This document shows, in pieces, positions 40,221 to 53,723 of a stretch of DNA of 64,000 nucleotides. Below the pieces are notes generated by a model. The model worked only from the letters and a program-made list of their open reading frames with translations. It did no database searches and was not told the DNA's origin. The translations under genes and the position numbers were made by a program. Every line of letters starts with the position of its first letter. Positions within the stretch are counted from its first letter, which is position 1. Source of the DNA: Plotosus lineatus (Eukaryota; Chordata; Actinopteri; Siluriformes; Plotosidae); the NCBI GenBank assembly GCA_024760905.1, contig CM045733.1, forward strand, positions 29,878,501 through 29,942,500. Direction: 5' to 3'.

Positions 40221-41744
40221 CAAACCGAATTCCAAAAAACTTGGGACACTATACAACTTGTTAATAAAAACTGAATGCAATGATGTGGAAGTGCCAAATT
40301 TCAATATTTTATTTTGAATAGAACATAAATGACAGTGTCAAAAGTTTAAACTGAGAAAACAAATCTCAAAAAAGTTGGGACATGTAGCAATAAGAGGCTG
40401 GAAAAGTCAATCGCACTTATAACGAACAGCTGGAAGACCAGTTACTACTAATGAGGTTCATTGGCAACATGACTGAGTATAAAAAAGAGCTTCTCAGAGT
40501 GGCAGTGTCTCTCAGAAGCAAAGAGGATCACGAATTCCCCCAATTTTGCGCAGAAAGAGAGTGGAGCAATATCAGAAAGATGTTTCCCAGTGAAACACTG
40601 CAAAGAGTTTGACGTTCTCGTCATCTACAGTGCATAACATCATCCACATCCAAAGATTAAGAGAATCAGGAACAATCTCTGTGCGTAAGGATCAAGGCCG
40701 AAAAACCATACTGGATGCCCGTAATCTTCGGGCCCTGAAACGACACTGCACCACAAACAGGAATGCTACTGTAAGAGAAATCACAGAATGGGCTCAGCAA
40801 TACTTCCAGAAACCATTGTCGGTGTACACAATCCACCGTGCCATCTGCCATTGCCGGCTGAAACTTTACAGTACAAAGAAGAAGCCATTTCTAAACAGGA
40901 CCCAGAAGCACAGGCGTTTTCTCTTTACCATTTACAATGGAGTGTAACAAAGGAGAAAACTGTTCTGTGGTCAGACAAATCATGATTCAAAGTTCTTTAT
41001 GGTAAACTGGGACGCCATGCCATCCGGACTGAAGAGGACAAGCCCAAGTTGTTATCAGCGCTCAGTTCAGAAGCCTGCATCTGTGATGGTATGGGGTTGC
41101 ATGACTTTGTGTGGCATGAGCAGCTTGCACATCTGGAAAGGCACCGTCAATGCAGAAAGCTATATTCAGGTTCTAGAACAACACATGCTCCCTTCCAGAC
41201 ATCGTCTCTTTCAGAGAAGGCCTTGCATTTTTCAACATGATAATACCAGACCACATACAGCAATAATTACATCATGGCTGTGTCAGAAAAGGATCCGGAT
41301 ATTAAAATGGCCAGCCTGCAGTCCAGATCTTTCACCTATAGAGAACATTTGGCGCATCATAAAGAGGAAGGTGCAACAAAGAAGGCCCAAGACAGTTGAA
41401 CAGTTAGAGGCCTGTATTAGATAAGAATGGGACAGCATTCCTATTTCTAAACTTGAGAAACTTGTCTCTTCGGTCCCCAGGGATTTGCAGACTGTTGTAA
41501 GAAGAAGAGGGGATGCCTGTGATTCACAGTGGTGAAAATGCCTTTGTCCCAACTTTTTTGAGATTTGTTGACACCATGTAATTTTAAATCCCTTAAAATG
41601 ATAAATTTTCTCAGTTTAAACTTTTCAACCGTCATCTATGTTCTATTCCGGAATAAAATATTGAAATTTGGCACGTCCACATCATTGCATTCAGTTTTTA
41701 TTCACAATTTGCATAGTGTCCCAACTTTTTTGGAATCCGATTTG
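40221..41744 (+). mobile_element. second Tc1-like transposon (1524 bp)
   Basis: Inverted ends CAAACCGAATTCC and GGAATCCGATTTG, flanked by TA (40219-40220, 41745-41746). Subterminal inverted repeats extend about 200 bp (the phrase AATATTTTATT and the ACATCATTGCATTCAG complement recur). Encodes a broken transposase. Confidence 0.95.
40580..41535 (+). pseudogene. Tc1-family transposase pseudogene
   Basis: DNA-binding part at 40609-40947: HIQRLRESGTISVRKDQGRK, NATVREITEWAQQYF. Catalytic part: LWSDKS with the first Asp at 40974 in a different frame and a following TGA; QKPASVMVWGCMTL; FQHDNTRPHT with the second Asp at 41239; SPDLSPIENIWRIIKRK with the Glu at 41341. Asp-Glu spacing is 33 residues, one short of the usual 34. 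A TAA at 41422 interrupts CIR/EWDSIP; the frame then runs on to TGA at 41533. Confidence 0.93.
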
Positions 41745-41746
41745 TA

Positions 41747-42769
41747 TTTATTTCTGTTCATGTTATTGTTAAATATGATCTGTTGAAGATAGTAAAAAGA
41801 GGCTGATTGCTGATAAAGTGTAAGCTTTGACTTTTTACCGTCATGCACTATGTCATACATCAAGTCCAGAGAACGCACATGTTTGGGCCACATGTGATGG
41901 TAACCACTGACCAAGTACCAGTGTATAATGTGAAACACTGTACATAAACCCAATTATCTTGCACAATGCGTCGGAGTTTTCATAGCTGTAAAAACATCTG
42001 GAACCTTTAAAGCTCTCCCAGTGAGATCTAAACATGTGTTCTGTTTATAAATGCATCAGTGTCTCTATACTTGCAAGTGAGAATGTGAACAGACCAGTCC
42101 TGCGTGCAATGATGCTCAAAAGGGTTGTATGCGCATTTATTTTATTAAGAATGCTGTAAATGTCCCTCTCCTTATTCACTTCAGACAATCATGTGGCAAA
42201 TGCACAACGTATAAACCGATATAGAGAGACGTCAAGAGCTTTAATTAATGTCCATGAAAACAGGCAAAAATGTGATATGACAGTAGTTTGATTGTTGGAG
42301 CCTGACTCTGTGGTGTGAGTATTTTACTTTTGGTTATTTTAACAGTTCTGCATTGATGAGAAAGCTCAGGGGAGAATAGACAGACTGGTTTGAGATGATA
42401 GGAGGATGATGGTAACACTTTCAGCAATAAAACTTCTGAAAATGTCAAGCCTCGGGGCACACCGGGTTCCTGACAGCGTGAGATCTGAGGCTCCCGTGGG
42501 TTAAGGCCCCGTCAAACTCTACAAAACATGAAGTAGAAGACAGGACACAGGATCAGAGACCAGGCAACATTTTTTTTTCCAGTTTGAACTGCCCAGATTT
42601 TATTTGGAATGGATATATTTGGAATGCTAAACTATTTAAATCCAAAGCACATGTAATACTTAAGTGTAAAATTTGTAAGAAAAAAATCTAAAATATTCCT
42701 TTACTGCAGAGGTTTCTTCAGGACCACATACCCTGCATATTTTATTGTTTTTACTTTCCCAGCACATTC
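41747..42769. other. intergenic DNA
   Basis: No recognised element. Apparent ORFs are short. Confidence 0.45.
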
Positions 42770-42786
42770 AGTTGTAGTAATTATCT

Positions 42787-43140
42787 GTCTGTCTGTCTTC
42801 CTTTCGGCTTTTTCCCTTTTACTCAGGAGTCGCCACAGCGAATCATCTGATTCGCACGTTTGATTTGGCAGAGGTTTTTACGTCGGATGCCCTTCCTGTC
42901 ACAACCCTTTTTAGCAAGGGACAGAAACACACTGACGACTTTGCAGCTACTCTTTATGAAAGTCAGCAATGGTTCTTTTACATGCCTCTCACCATAGACA
43001 GTGAGAGACATGTCCCGCCTTTGATAACCCAGTTAGCTGCACTGGGGGGGACAGTGACAACCTTGTGGAGAGTGGGACTCGAACCCCCAACCTTTGGATC
43101 AGCGATCCAGCGCCCTATACCACTAGACCACCACCACCCC
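42787..43140 (-). repeat. SINE-A2 full-length copy (354 bp), minus strand
   Basis: Tail CTTCCTTTCGGCTTTTTCCC, AGGAGTCGCCACAGCGAATC, then core, then the head ending CCACTAGACCACCACCACCC. An exact 17-bp duplication AGTTGTAGTAATTATCT at 42770-42786 and 43141-43157. Same length as the copy at 36631. Confidence 0.96.
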
Positions 43141-43157
43141 AGTTGTAGTAATTATCT

Positions 43158-43917
43158 ATTCTATGCTAATTAACAGCTAATGAATTGCAAAAAAATAGTT
43201 TTAAAGCATGCACGGCATGTGGTGTCCCAGGTCCAGCGTTAGAAACCTCTGCTTTATTGGATGAACAATTACATCTGAAACTTTGTTTTAACAGAGAGGA
43301 GGGGCATCTCGCTGTGGTTAATGTGCTTTTCTTTTTGAAAAATGCTAACTTGAAGTTTTGCAGGCCTATCGGAAATCAACATACAGTTTACTTTCAAAAT
43401 GCGACGTGTGAACTTCACCACAATGAGTAGGAAAGGTTAAACCACACTCGCGCAAAGCATGCATTATATTAATCATGTTTTTTTTGTTTTTTTTAATAAA
43501 CATATATTTCTACTATTAAATAAATACGTGCTTTACATCTAGCAAGAGCAAATTTGCCAATCTGTAGTGATTGTGGAATTTGCATGATAGAGGGGGTTTT
43601 ATACAATCACATTTCAATTACCAGGCTCATTCAGCAGGTTATTTCTGATGTACAGCAAGTTGCATGAATGGCATTTCAGAGCCTTACCGAGCACTTTTCA
43701 AATGTTCAGAAGTGTGCAGGCAAGAAAAAGAAATTATGCCCCCTTGTGTAAACATATTAATAAAATTCATGTGGAGTCAAATTTACTATACTGCTTATAC
43801 CTGTGACATTCCTTTATCCGCTGATTAATTACTATGGATGATTTCAGATGAATGCTCATTGCTTTTTAACACTGCATCAAAATCGAATATTAGGAAATAA
43901 TGTACAAATGGTTTCCT
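43158..43917. other. intergenic DNA
   Basis: Nothing recognised. Confidence 0.45.
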
Positions 43918-44115
43918 CTGTGTACTCCAGTTTCCTACCACAGTCCATATACGTACCTGCAAATTAAATTGCTGTAATCGTGTCTTAGTCCTGCAGTCCT
44001 ACTGGAAATCTGTTTAGTGTACCTTGTCTCTCATCCAAAGTCAGCTAAGTTTGGCTCAACGTTTCCTGTGACATTTACAGATAAGCGGTATAGATACACA
44101 ATAATGAGTGAGGTC
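43918..44115 (+). repeat. SINE-B remnant, old
   Basis: GTACTCCAGTTTCCTACCAC, CAGTCCATATACG, then the AGATAAGCGGTATAGATACA tail. Confidence 0.55.
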
Positions 44116-47100
44116 ATGTACAGGATAACACACCCAACAGACAGGTGTTGCCAGCTGAACACTGCCACTGAGCAGTACTATTAAAATGCATACACACTTT
44201 ATGTTGGCCACAATAAAAGTCCTCCATTGATTGATTTGTTAGCTGTCAAAGTGCCACAGATATAGCAAATAATCAGGAAGTGGGAACCTGGTGTATTGCA
44301 AGCTGACATGTCAGTTTCCAGAATTGCTGTAGTTGTACATTATTTAACACGGAACCTTCTGAGAATTCAGTTTGAGCAGTCAGTTCCCACAGCAATGTGA
44401 CTGCAAACCCAACATATTTCTCTCTCTGAAAATACTTGTGCCAAGCTCTGTACGTCCATTCTGGAGGAATGGAACAACATTACATAAGCATCAGCAAATA
44501 ATCTCCTTCATTATATGTGAAGGAGATGCAGCGCAATACAGAATGGAGACATACCACTTAAATTTTAACTTTGAACACTGACAACCATTCTTCATCATTC
44601 AGTGTAGATGGTATTCCAGTACACATTTGCTGATGGATGGTCGGCCATCCATCGTTTGGACTTGCTTATCCAAAGGGAGCCTGAAGGTCCAGTTTTGACC
44701 CTCTTGTAGCCATTAAACTTTCGATGGTGGACAGGGATCAAACGTGCACTTGAATTAGTCTGCAACTACGCAGCCTCATATGCTCTATCCATGTCAATGA
44801 AGTCTAGCTGCTCAGGAATCTGTTCCTGGTTCACTTGCTACTACATACTGGAAAAACCACGCAACACATAATGCTCTGACCTAGTCATCTAAGTATTCTG
44901 TCAAGATCACTGACACACTTACACTTACCAATTTTTCTTCCTGCTTCTGACTCATCACATTTCAAAAACTGAGTGTTTGCTTCCTGTCCAATATATCACA
45001 CTCCATTACAGGTGCTGCTATTATCAGATATAATGACTGCTGTTCATTTTATCTGTTAGTGCTTTTGCATGTGTGGATAATCGGCGGTTCATTGCCTCTT
45101 AACTGAAAGATTAATATACAAACCCCATTCCCAGCAAAGTTTAGATGGTAATTTGTAAATTCATATGCAAATATGATTTTTTATGTATGTATCAGATTTT
45201 TACATTTTTTTTTTTACAGATTATCTTAATTGCCTTTTGTAAATATAAAATAAATAATTACAGATAAAATTGAAAATTTAAGGTTTTGATAAAATCAGTG
45301 GTACCAGTCGATATGGCATCTTTATGATCATCAGACCAGTTTCAACAATCATCACTCGATCCATTAATTGTTTCTTATATATGTTACGGTATTCGACATG
45401 ATAAGCGCCCAGGGTGCTCTAAAAATTGGAGTAGGTGGGCGATTATTAGAATGTTTACCAGTGGAGTGGAGCGGTAAGTGCTTATTACCTTCGAGGTGGA
45501 AAACATGAATAATAACAGAACAATAAAAGCGTTTAACTGGTATTTCAGTTATTCATTTTGTGGTATCAACCAAATTACTTACATGAAAGTTTAAAAATAA
45601 ACAGAAAACAGCATAAGTTTTTTTTTTTAAAAAGTCCCCTGAATTTTCCCTCCCGGTGCTGTTCCTTTAAACATTTTCCCGAAAGTAAAATCAAGCCCAT
45701 CAACACGAATGTCAACTTTACAACATGGCCCGTTGAACCAATAAACATGAACATAAACAAAAGCACATGTCCAGGAGCGTTTTTGAATTTATGAAGTTAG
45801 TGAGCAGGAGAATCGGGTGAAAAATACTCATCACTTTCTGATAGGTCCATATCTGGCTCATCGCTTCATTCATTCAGAGCATCCTATAGTTTGTAGTTTG
45901 GCTGTAGCAGTTTCTAATGGTTCATCGGTTGTTGGACATTTACCAAGAGAACACAACAAGATATTTTCCTGTTTTTTCAAAGCATGGCGGAACAATCAAA
46001 TGTGTTGTTACTGATGAACATTATCGACATTTCCCAGTGGCAGGGGGTCTTGAAATACCGTGTAAACTCACTTTTACAGGCAGTGAACGCCTCATTTTAC
46101 GATTACAGAGACTGATCGAATAAAATCGGTAAGTTTGATCGATAATTTTTGCTCCCAGTACACATGGGCAGTTATTAGATGTAAGATCAAAAACATGTTA
46201 GGGGTGGATGGGCCTTATTACATCAAATACAGTATTTCACAGATACCATTCCATTTCCCATTGTTTCCCCACTGGTTTCTCAACTCTGAAGACAAGGCTT
46301 GTGTCACATTGGTTTGAACCCGATTAGTGTAAGTCCGATTAACCTGTAAAGTTCATTTACCTTCTAAAAGAGCATAAGCAACCGATAAAATTGCTGATCC
46401 TCATTTTTTTTCTAGGCTATCTGCGAAAGAAGAAAAAGCTGAAATTGGTTCTCTTGACACCATTCTCTTAACTCGATAATGTCACACAATTCTGCGAAGG
46501 AAGGAGATAAAGATGGAACTGACATCAGTAGCTGTTAACGGTCGGAAAGTTTACATTCACAAATTAATTTTGGTGCAAAAAGAGCATGTCAACATGCAAT
46601 GCAACTGCCAGAGACCTAATTGCATTAATATTTTAGTAGAAATTCGTGAAAAACCAATTGAAATATACATGGATGTTTACATATAAAATCAAACCTTTGT
46701 GAACCTAAACTTTACTTTGATTATCAGATAAACTGCCTCTTCCAAATTAATATTTTCTTTAAATTTACACTGGTGCTTGTAGCAGAAATTTACTATGGGC
46801 TTAATAATACTATTCTCCTGTTGTACCTGCTGATAGTCCTTGAAATTATATGTTACCTGATGCTAGCTGGGTCTGCTATCAGATATCACATCTCTCAATA
46901 TGATGGACTTTCAAATCTTCAAGGTAGTATATATTTATTAATTCATATTTGAAATGTGGAATATTCATGTGCCTGAAAAATCATAAATACTACATTTGGT
47001 ACCAAAAATGTCAAAGAAATCTGCTGCTATGTTTGCATTCTGTTATTTTGTGCTACTTTTCAAAATTCTTTCTGGGATACTTGATTCCAAAAGTACACAA

Positions 47101-47315
47101 AAGTCAGATAGAACCATATTAAGGTCTTTGTGCAAAGCTGGCATGCCATTGAAATGTGTGGTTTTATTTAATTTTATTGATTTTTTTTTCATCAAAAGTC
47201 TTTTAATAGAAGTAAATAGGAAAAGAAAAAGAAACAGCCTTTGGGAATGACTCAGAATGACATCCTTCAACAGTATGAGTCATTTAAAAAAAAACATGAT
47301 AAGTCGAACCCCACT
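44116..47315. other. intergenic DNA, mostly unrecognised
   Basis: About 3.2 kb with no supported gene. At 45383-45500 the phrase GGTATTCGACATGATAAGCG followed by GGGCGATTATTAG resembles the end of an old TA-type DNA transposon, but no partner end was found. At 44640-44790 a degraded SINE is possible. Confidence 0.45.
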
Positions 47316-47320
47316 GCACC

Positions 47321-47909
<589 letters not shown>

Positions 47910-47911
47910 TA

Positions 47912-48217
47912 AATCGGCCCCCAACTTACGAAATGAATCCATTCCAGAGCCCTTTTCGTAATGCGGGGATTTCGTAAGTAGGGGTCGTATTTTACACGTT
48001 AAACGCCTAATTCGTTCTAAGGCTCCAGTCTTTGGACTGGATAAACCCCATAAACCCTTTAAAAACGATAAAAGTACACCAATGTTGTATGAAATATGTG
48101 TTAAAACTAAAAGAAAATTATATATTAAACCATTTAAACATTTTATTAACATATTTATTAATTAAACTATTATTAAACAATTTTTATTAACGCACACACA
48201 CACACACACACACACAC

Positions 48218-48268
<51 letters not shown>

Positions 48269-48606
48269 CCGCGCGCTGCAGGCCACGTCCATAATACATG
48301 AATTCAAAGCGCATTCCCTGCTTGACCATTTACTGAATTAAAACAACTTAAAAAAATTAACTAAAAACTAAAGAGTGAAGCTTCCTTTTGTCTCTATCTG
48401 GGAGGCCGGCGGGGCGGGATGTTGAGAGACAGCCAATGAGAGAGCAACTCGCATGTCGTATGAAACTTTAATTGGTGCGTTTGAATTTTGAATGTTTTTT
48501 CGTAAGAGGGGGTTGAGTCGTATCTCGGGGATGGCAACTCAGAAAAATGTTTTCCGTAACTCGGGGATTTCGTACACAGGGGTCTTCGTAACTTGGGGAC
48601 CGACTG
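47912..48606. mobile_element. Tigger-like non-autonomous element
   Basis: Right end CTTGGGGACCGACTG is flanked by TA (48607-48608). The left end CGGCCCCCAACTTACGAAA is slightly eroded. Internal phrases TTTTACACGTTAAACGCC and AAACCCTTTAAAAACGATAA, plus one CCAAT/GC-box module at 48402-48441, are shared with 32850 and 52894. A (CA)n(CT)n tract lies at 48192-48264. Confidence 0.88.
48192..48264. repeat. (CA)n(CT)n microsatellite
   Basis: About 28 bp CA followed by about 45 bp CT. Confidence 0.96.
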
Positions 48607-48622
48607 TAATTACAATTTAGTT

Positions 48623-48623
48623 C

Positions 48624-48677
<54 letters not shown>

Positions 48678-48750
48678 TTCCGCTTAGTCCAGGGTCGGGT
48701 CGCGGGGGCAGCAACCTAAGCAAAGAGGTCCAGACGTCCCTCTCCCGATT
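48623..48750 (-). mobile_element. Rex3-type LINE 3' end, severely 5'-truncated (128 bp)
   Basis: (CAT)n tail, then CTTCCGCTTAGTCCAGGGTC, GCGGGGGCAGCAACCTAAG. Same 3' terminal wording as the copy at 4784. Duplication AATTTAGTT at 48614-48622 and 48751-48759. Confidence 0.88.
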
Positions 48751-48831
48751 AATTTAGTTAACTGTAAGATTACAAAGAAAAGTTTGTAACATGTTTATCT
48801 AAAACATCATAAAAACAATATTAATGTAACC

Positions 48832-49432
48832 CAGTGCTTCTCAATTATTTTCTGTGGTGCCCCCCCAGGAAGAAAAAAAACATTTCACGTCCCCCCACCA
48901 CCCTGCAAATAGTATTATTTGTCTATAAAGTTGTCATTAGTACACCTTTCCATAACATTGTGTCTTTATTAACATTAAAAACAAAAAGAGAAAGAAATAT
49001 AGTTTAATTTACAATGAAGAAAAACTTCATGAACATTGTTTTGTAATCTGTAATAGAAAAGATTTTAAGTGCACCAATGTGCCTGAAATAAAAAAAATAT
49101 ACAGCCTTATTGAAACTCATTCAACATACTTATGTTTTAATAGCTCCGTCTTTCTCCACCTTTCTCTTCGTTCCTGTTAGAAATTTTTTGGTGTTGTTTC
49201 TTGAGGTGTTGTTTACTGCACTTCATATCGTTTGCTTGTGCGGAAAACCGCTACACCATAGCATGACAATGAGAGCGCCACTGCCAACTAGTGGAGTGGA
49301 GGTTCAATTACACTTAATTCTTGTACACGGTTCCAGAAAAGCATGTTCCCCAGGGTCATATGCATCACCTGGCACCCCCCTCTCCAGCTTCATACCGAGA
49401 GGGGGGCGGGCCCCACTATTTGAGAAGCATTG
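48832..49432. mobile_element. non-autonomous hAT element, copy 2 (601 bp)
   Basis: Ends CAGTGCTTCTCAA and TTGAGAAGCATTG. Exact 8-bp duplication ATGTAACC at 48824-48831 and 49433-49440. Same family as 2844-3384 but retaining an internal stretch around TTTGCTTGTGCGGAAAACCG (about 49182-49263) that the other copy lost. Confidence 0.94.
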
Positions 49433-49493
49433 ATGTAACCTCATGCAAATACAATACTGAATGATGACAGAAGAAAGAGACAGGGACACAGAA

Positions 49494-49507
49494 AGAGAGA
49501 GAGAGAT

Positions 49508-49560
<53 letters not shown>
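49494..49560. repeat. (GA)n microsatellite with CGCGCGCG
   Basis: GA repeats interrupted by TCGCGCGCGC. Confidence 0.96.
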
Positions 49561-49561
<1 letters not shown>

Positions 49562-49711
49562 CATTAATGAAAGCATTATATTTTAAGTATTATGTATTTC
49601 ATTCCACTAAAGGCTAAAAGACAAAAAATATTACTGATCTGCTATAATCCTTATTTCTTTTAATTAAGTGTATTAGTATATTATATATACACACAATGAT
49701 ACATACACACA

Positions 49712-49781
<70 letters not shown>
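49712..49781. repeat. (GT)n microsatellite
   Basis: About 70 bp GT, preceded by ACACACACACG, so a CA/TG hairpin is possible. Confidence 0.97.
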
Positions 49782-49784
<3 letters not shown>

Positions 49785-49789
49785 TTTCT

Positions 49790-51295
49790 ATTTGTAATAT
49801 TATTATATCACTGTCACATATCGACCATAATTTCCTTCCTAGTGTTTTTGTTATCTTTGTCCATTCCTGAGAACAATTAAGCAAAAATGGAAATACAGTT
49901 ATTTCTCTGAACTGCTAGTCAGTGTTATCATGGAAATTTTGAAATTAATCACTAGTGGTGAATACAAATGATGTGTAGTGCACCCTGTCTATATTTTGAA
50001 AGAGTGAGCTTCATACTGCAGTTTATTTATAAAAACTCATCAGAACAAATTCATCAAATTGTTATGAACATCACTTTTGGCTAGAAAGCCCATTTTGTGT
50101 GCATTTTAATCATTTGAAGATCTGATATTCAAAAGGAACCAGATCCACATTTTTGGTCAAATAATTTAAAGCCATGTTTTCTTAATACAGCCTATAAGCT
50201 ATCTGCTAGGTAAAAAAAAAAAAAAAAACAGTGACGTTCAAAGCAGATATTGAAATAAATATTAATATAAAAGAAAATAATAATGAAGTGCAAATGGTAC
50301 TATGTTTTCAAGAAAAATCCAACAGGAGGGTCATTGTTTCAGGAGAAACAACATACAAAAAAAACCCCAGACTAAATCCTCCTGTGTGCCTAATTATGCT
50401 TTCCTTTAAAAAAAAAAAAAAACCTGTCATCCAAAATCAGTTCAAAAAATTGTTATGTGCTGCGAAGAAATTCGATATTCCAAAATGAATGGTTGCTCGC
50501 CATGGAGATGAATGAACATTGGATGAGTGCTTTGTTTACTTGAAAGAACTGATTAGTCAGGAGTCTTATATATGTATGTAACATTTAGCAAATGCACATG
50601 TAGTTGTTGGAAATGAAGTTGTTATTTTTCAAATGCATTTCATCAATTCGAATGTTGATTGCAGGGGCTGTTACCAATGGAATTAAACAAGAGGGCTAAC
50701 ATATGCTATTTAACAACAGCAATTGGGGCTGGTGGTAATTTATTTTAATTGCATTTTTTGTTTTCAGAAAATAATATATTCAAAATATATAAATTTAAGT
50801 TTATATATAACATTTGTCAGAATTTAGACTGCTAGGTCATTCATACAAGCTGTCCCTGACTGCTTGCATGTTTCCTGTGATTTAAATGAACTTCAAATGA
50901 GTAAAATGTGTTTAAGCGTGGAATACAGCCATATATATTAGATAAAATCTCCTAGAGAGCCTTCAAACGACACCTATATGTTCTGTGTATATAAATAAAC
51001 AACGTTCTGATGTCATTTTAAGCTCATTTCGCAGGCCCATTTCAATCAGAGTGAATATAATCATAAAGTCTCAAGTAAATTGATGATTATATTCAGATAC
51101 AATCAAATAGGAAAATGTAGTAATTAGGCTCTAGATAACTAGCATTTGATGAAAGAATGTGTTTGGCTCGAATGGGGAATATTTCTCATGTTAATGCCGA
51201 AACAACTGATCAGTCCAAGTATTACATCCATCTATTACAAGTAGTAGTAAATTTAAAAACCCAGCTAATTAGTATTTATTTTAATATGTTCACAA
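49790..51295. other. repeat-poor AT-rich block 1
   Basis: No gene, no recognised transposon. Rich in TAATTA/ATTTAA-type words and free of the repeats that fill the rest of the desert; two A runs at 50213-50229 and 50408-50422. Confidence 0.4.
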
Positions 51296-51305
51296 TGTGT
51301 GTGTA

Positions 51306-51336
<31 letters not shown>

Positions 51337-51345
51337 GAGAAAGAG
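51306..51345. repeat. (GA)n microsatellite
   Basis: GA repeats with small interruptions. Confidence 0.93.
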
Positions 51346-51380
51346 AGTTGGGATGTTCCCAGATATTCACCATCCTGTTG

Positions 51381-51394
51381 GTCTCCATGGCAAC
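51381..51394 (+). promoter_or_regulatory. RFX X-box-like motif GTCTCCATGGCAAC
   Basis: Matches the imperfect inverted repeat around CCATGG that RFX proteins bind, ending in the strong half-site GGCAAC. It lies in unique DNA between two microsatellites. Motif match only. Confidence 0.35.
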
Positions 51395-51438
51395 CAAAAT
51401 AAAAAGCACAGGAATGCTCCTTCATGCAATGGCACATT

Positions 51439-51439
<1 letters not shown>

Positions 51440-51509
<70 letters not shown>

Positions 51510-51512
51510 TTC
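51440..51512. repeat. (CT)n microsatellite
   Basis: About 66 bp of CT followed by imperfect units. Confidence 0.97.
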
Positions 51513-51689
51513 TGTCTCTCTCCTTTGACCTGCCCTGCTGTTTTTATTCTTCTTCCTTTTATCAACATTCTCACACTTATTCTGACAACTGAAGAAGAAA
51601 TATTCTTTGACAATGATCCATATTATTCAAATGATTTGTTAGCAATCCAAAATATATTCAATTACAGTAAATGGCATTGATATTTAACG

Positions 51690-52890
51690 TTTTATTCTAT
51701 GTGTACAGTATTTATACCATCCCTGTCTGTACTGCAACCACAGAATAACTATATGTGTATTATGTATTTAAAATATTGCGAAATGCAACTGACTGGTTAC
51801 TTGAAAGGAAAGGAGTGCATCTAACCTCTATAACCAGATAAAACATGTATGAATAGTGTGAGAGTTAAAAAAACTGTGATGTTCATGCAGCATTGTTTAA
51901 TATAAAGCTCTGAAGACTTTATTAATATGGTGTATCTGCTTTGTCCTTAAAGTTAGCAAAATGTTAAAAAAAAAAAAAAAACCTTGCTTAAGATTATTAC
52001 ACTGTAAAATATTTATCTATTTTTTTTTTTTGCTTAAATGTGAAATGGCAACTTAACTTCGCCACCCTCCAGTGCAATTTATATATCCTTGTCATTTGTA
52101 ATTAAAGCTCATAATGACCCAATAGCACTGATTTATATCTAATACATTAGCAATGTAATGCATGTTGTATTATGTATTTAATCTTAATTAAATATGATTC
52201 CTTTTAATTTAGCAATGATAGAGTCAGATGACACATGTAGGTGTTAATTAAATGCTATAAGAGTCAAACCCACAGCACATGCTATATTTACTGAGATATT
52301 AATGGGATGTGTATAATTTTTGCTGTTTTTTACTTTAGCGACATCTGCTGTCAGCAAAGCTCAATTGACACAAATTAAATATGTAATGAGTGAGTGTTCA
52401 GTATTTTAAGTAGAGACTAAAGAAGTAAAGCAGGAGGATCTTTTTTTTTTTTAAAGAGAGAGGTTTTTAAAAGATGTATAACTGATGTAGTCTAAAACGC
52501 CCAATTCGTGCGTTTATACTAAAAATTGCCATAATGAAAATGAATGTAGCAATATTGTAAGTGAACTTTACAGCATTGCTCAGATTCTCTTATCCAGAGT
52601 GACTTACAATTATCATTTATAGAGAACTGAGGGTTAACATAGTTGTGATTGATCCTCTGAGCTTCAGCTCAGTAAGCCACGACTGCCCAAATGACTGATA
52701 TATTTACATATATGATCACAAAACTGGTACATTTTCCAAACTACTGTATTCCACGTCAATCTTGAATAAATATTTCCATGTTCCAAGTTTATTGTGAATC
52801 AATACATCAAAAATCTTTAGTACATGACTGGGAGATAATAGCATATCAAAATATGTACATAAGCTGAACGCAGTTTCTGAAATAATTCAA
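51690..52890. other. repeat-poor AT-rich block 2
   Basis: Unique-looking DNA with many homeodomain-like TAATTA words (52100-52320). A weak old SINE remnant (CTCTTATCCAGAGTGACTTA) at about 52585-52690. No gene. Confidence 0.4.
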
Positions 52891-52893
52891 ATA

Positions 52894-53658
52894 CAGTCGG
52901 TCCTCTACTTACGAAAGCCTCTGAATATGAAAAATCCAGGTTTAGAAAAACATTTTCCTAAATTTCCGTCCTCTTTTTAAGAAAACAACCTCTTTTTATG
53001 AAAAGCGCCAAGAGCGCCATTCAAAAATTCAAATGCGACATTCACAAATTCAAACAATACGCGAGGTGCTCTCTCATCGGCTGTCTCCCAACATCCCGCC
53101 CCGCTGGCCTCCCATTGGCCAGGAGGCAGCTGAACTGTCCCCACACTTTCTTTGCCCATACTTCCTGTTTGTCACATGCTTGATAGAGGAGAGTGAACAG
53201 GAATGTTGGCTCATGAGTTCTTTTTGAGATTGATCATTGCAGTGTTATATTTCGTTATCCATCATGGACCCGGAAAATACAGAAAAGTGGAAATACAGTG
53301 ACGGAGGCGATTATTACAGAACAATATTGAAGCAGAAGGAAAATAGAGTGCTCCGTGGGACAAGACCTCCGATCTCTCAAGGAAGCAAGTTAATATTGAA
53401 TCAGAGCCTCTGATCTTTCAAATAGGTACTTTAATTCCACTTTAAATACAATATCCCGTCCATTTAAACATTTAAATACAATTGCTCCGTCACCTGCGCG
53501 CTGCGTGTGAGTGAAAGCCCGCATTCGGCAAAATACACCAGAGAGACAGAGAGCGAGACAGAGAGAGAGAGAGAGAGAGAGAGTTTTGTGTATGTGTGTG
53601 TATGTGTGTGTGTGTGTGAAAGAGAGAGACAGAGAGAGTGATATAGAGAGAGACAGTG

Positions 53659-53723
<65 letters not shown>

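Noticed and set aside
45558..47250. Cluster of 60-84-codon ORFs in unique DNA
   Set aside because: Both strands and several frames are equally open because the DNA is AT-rich; no conserved motif seen.
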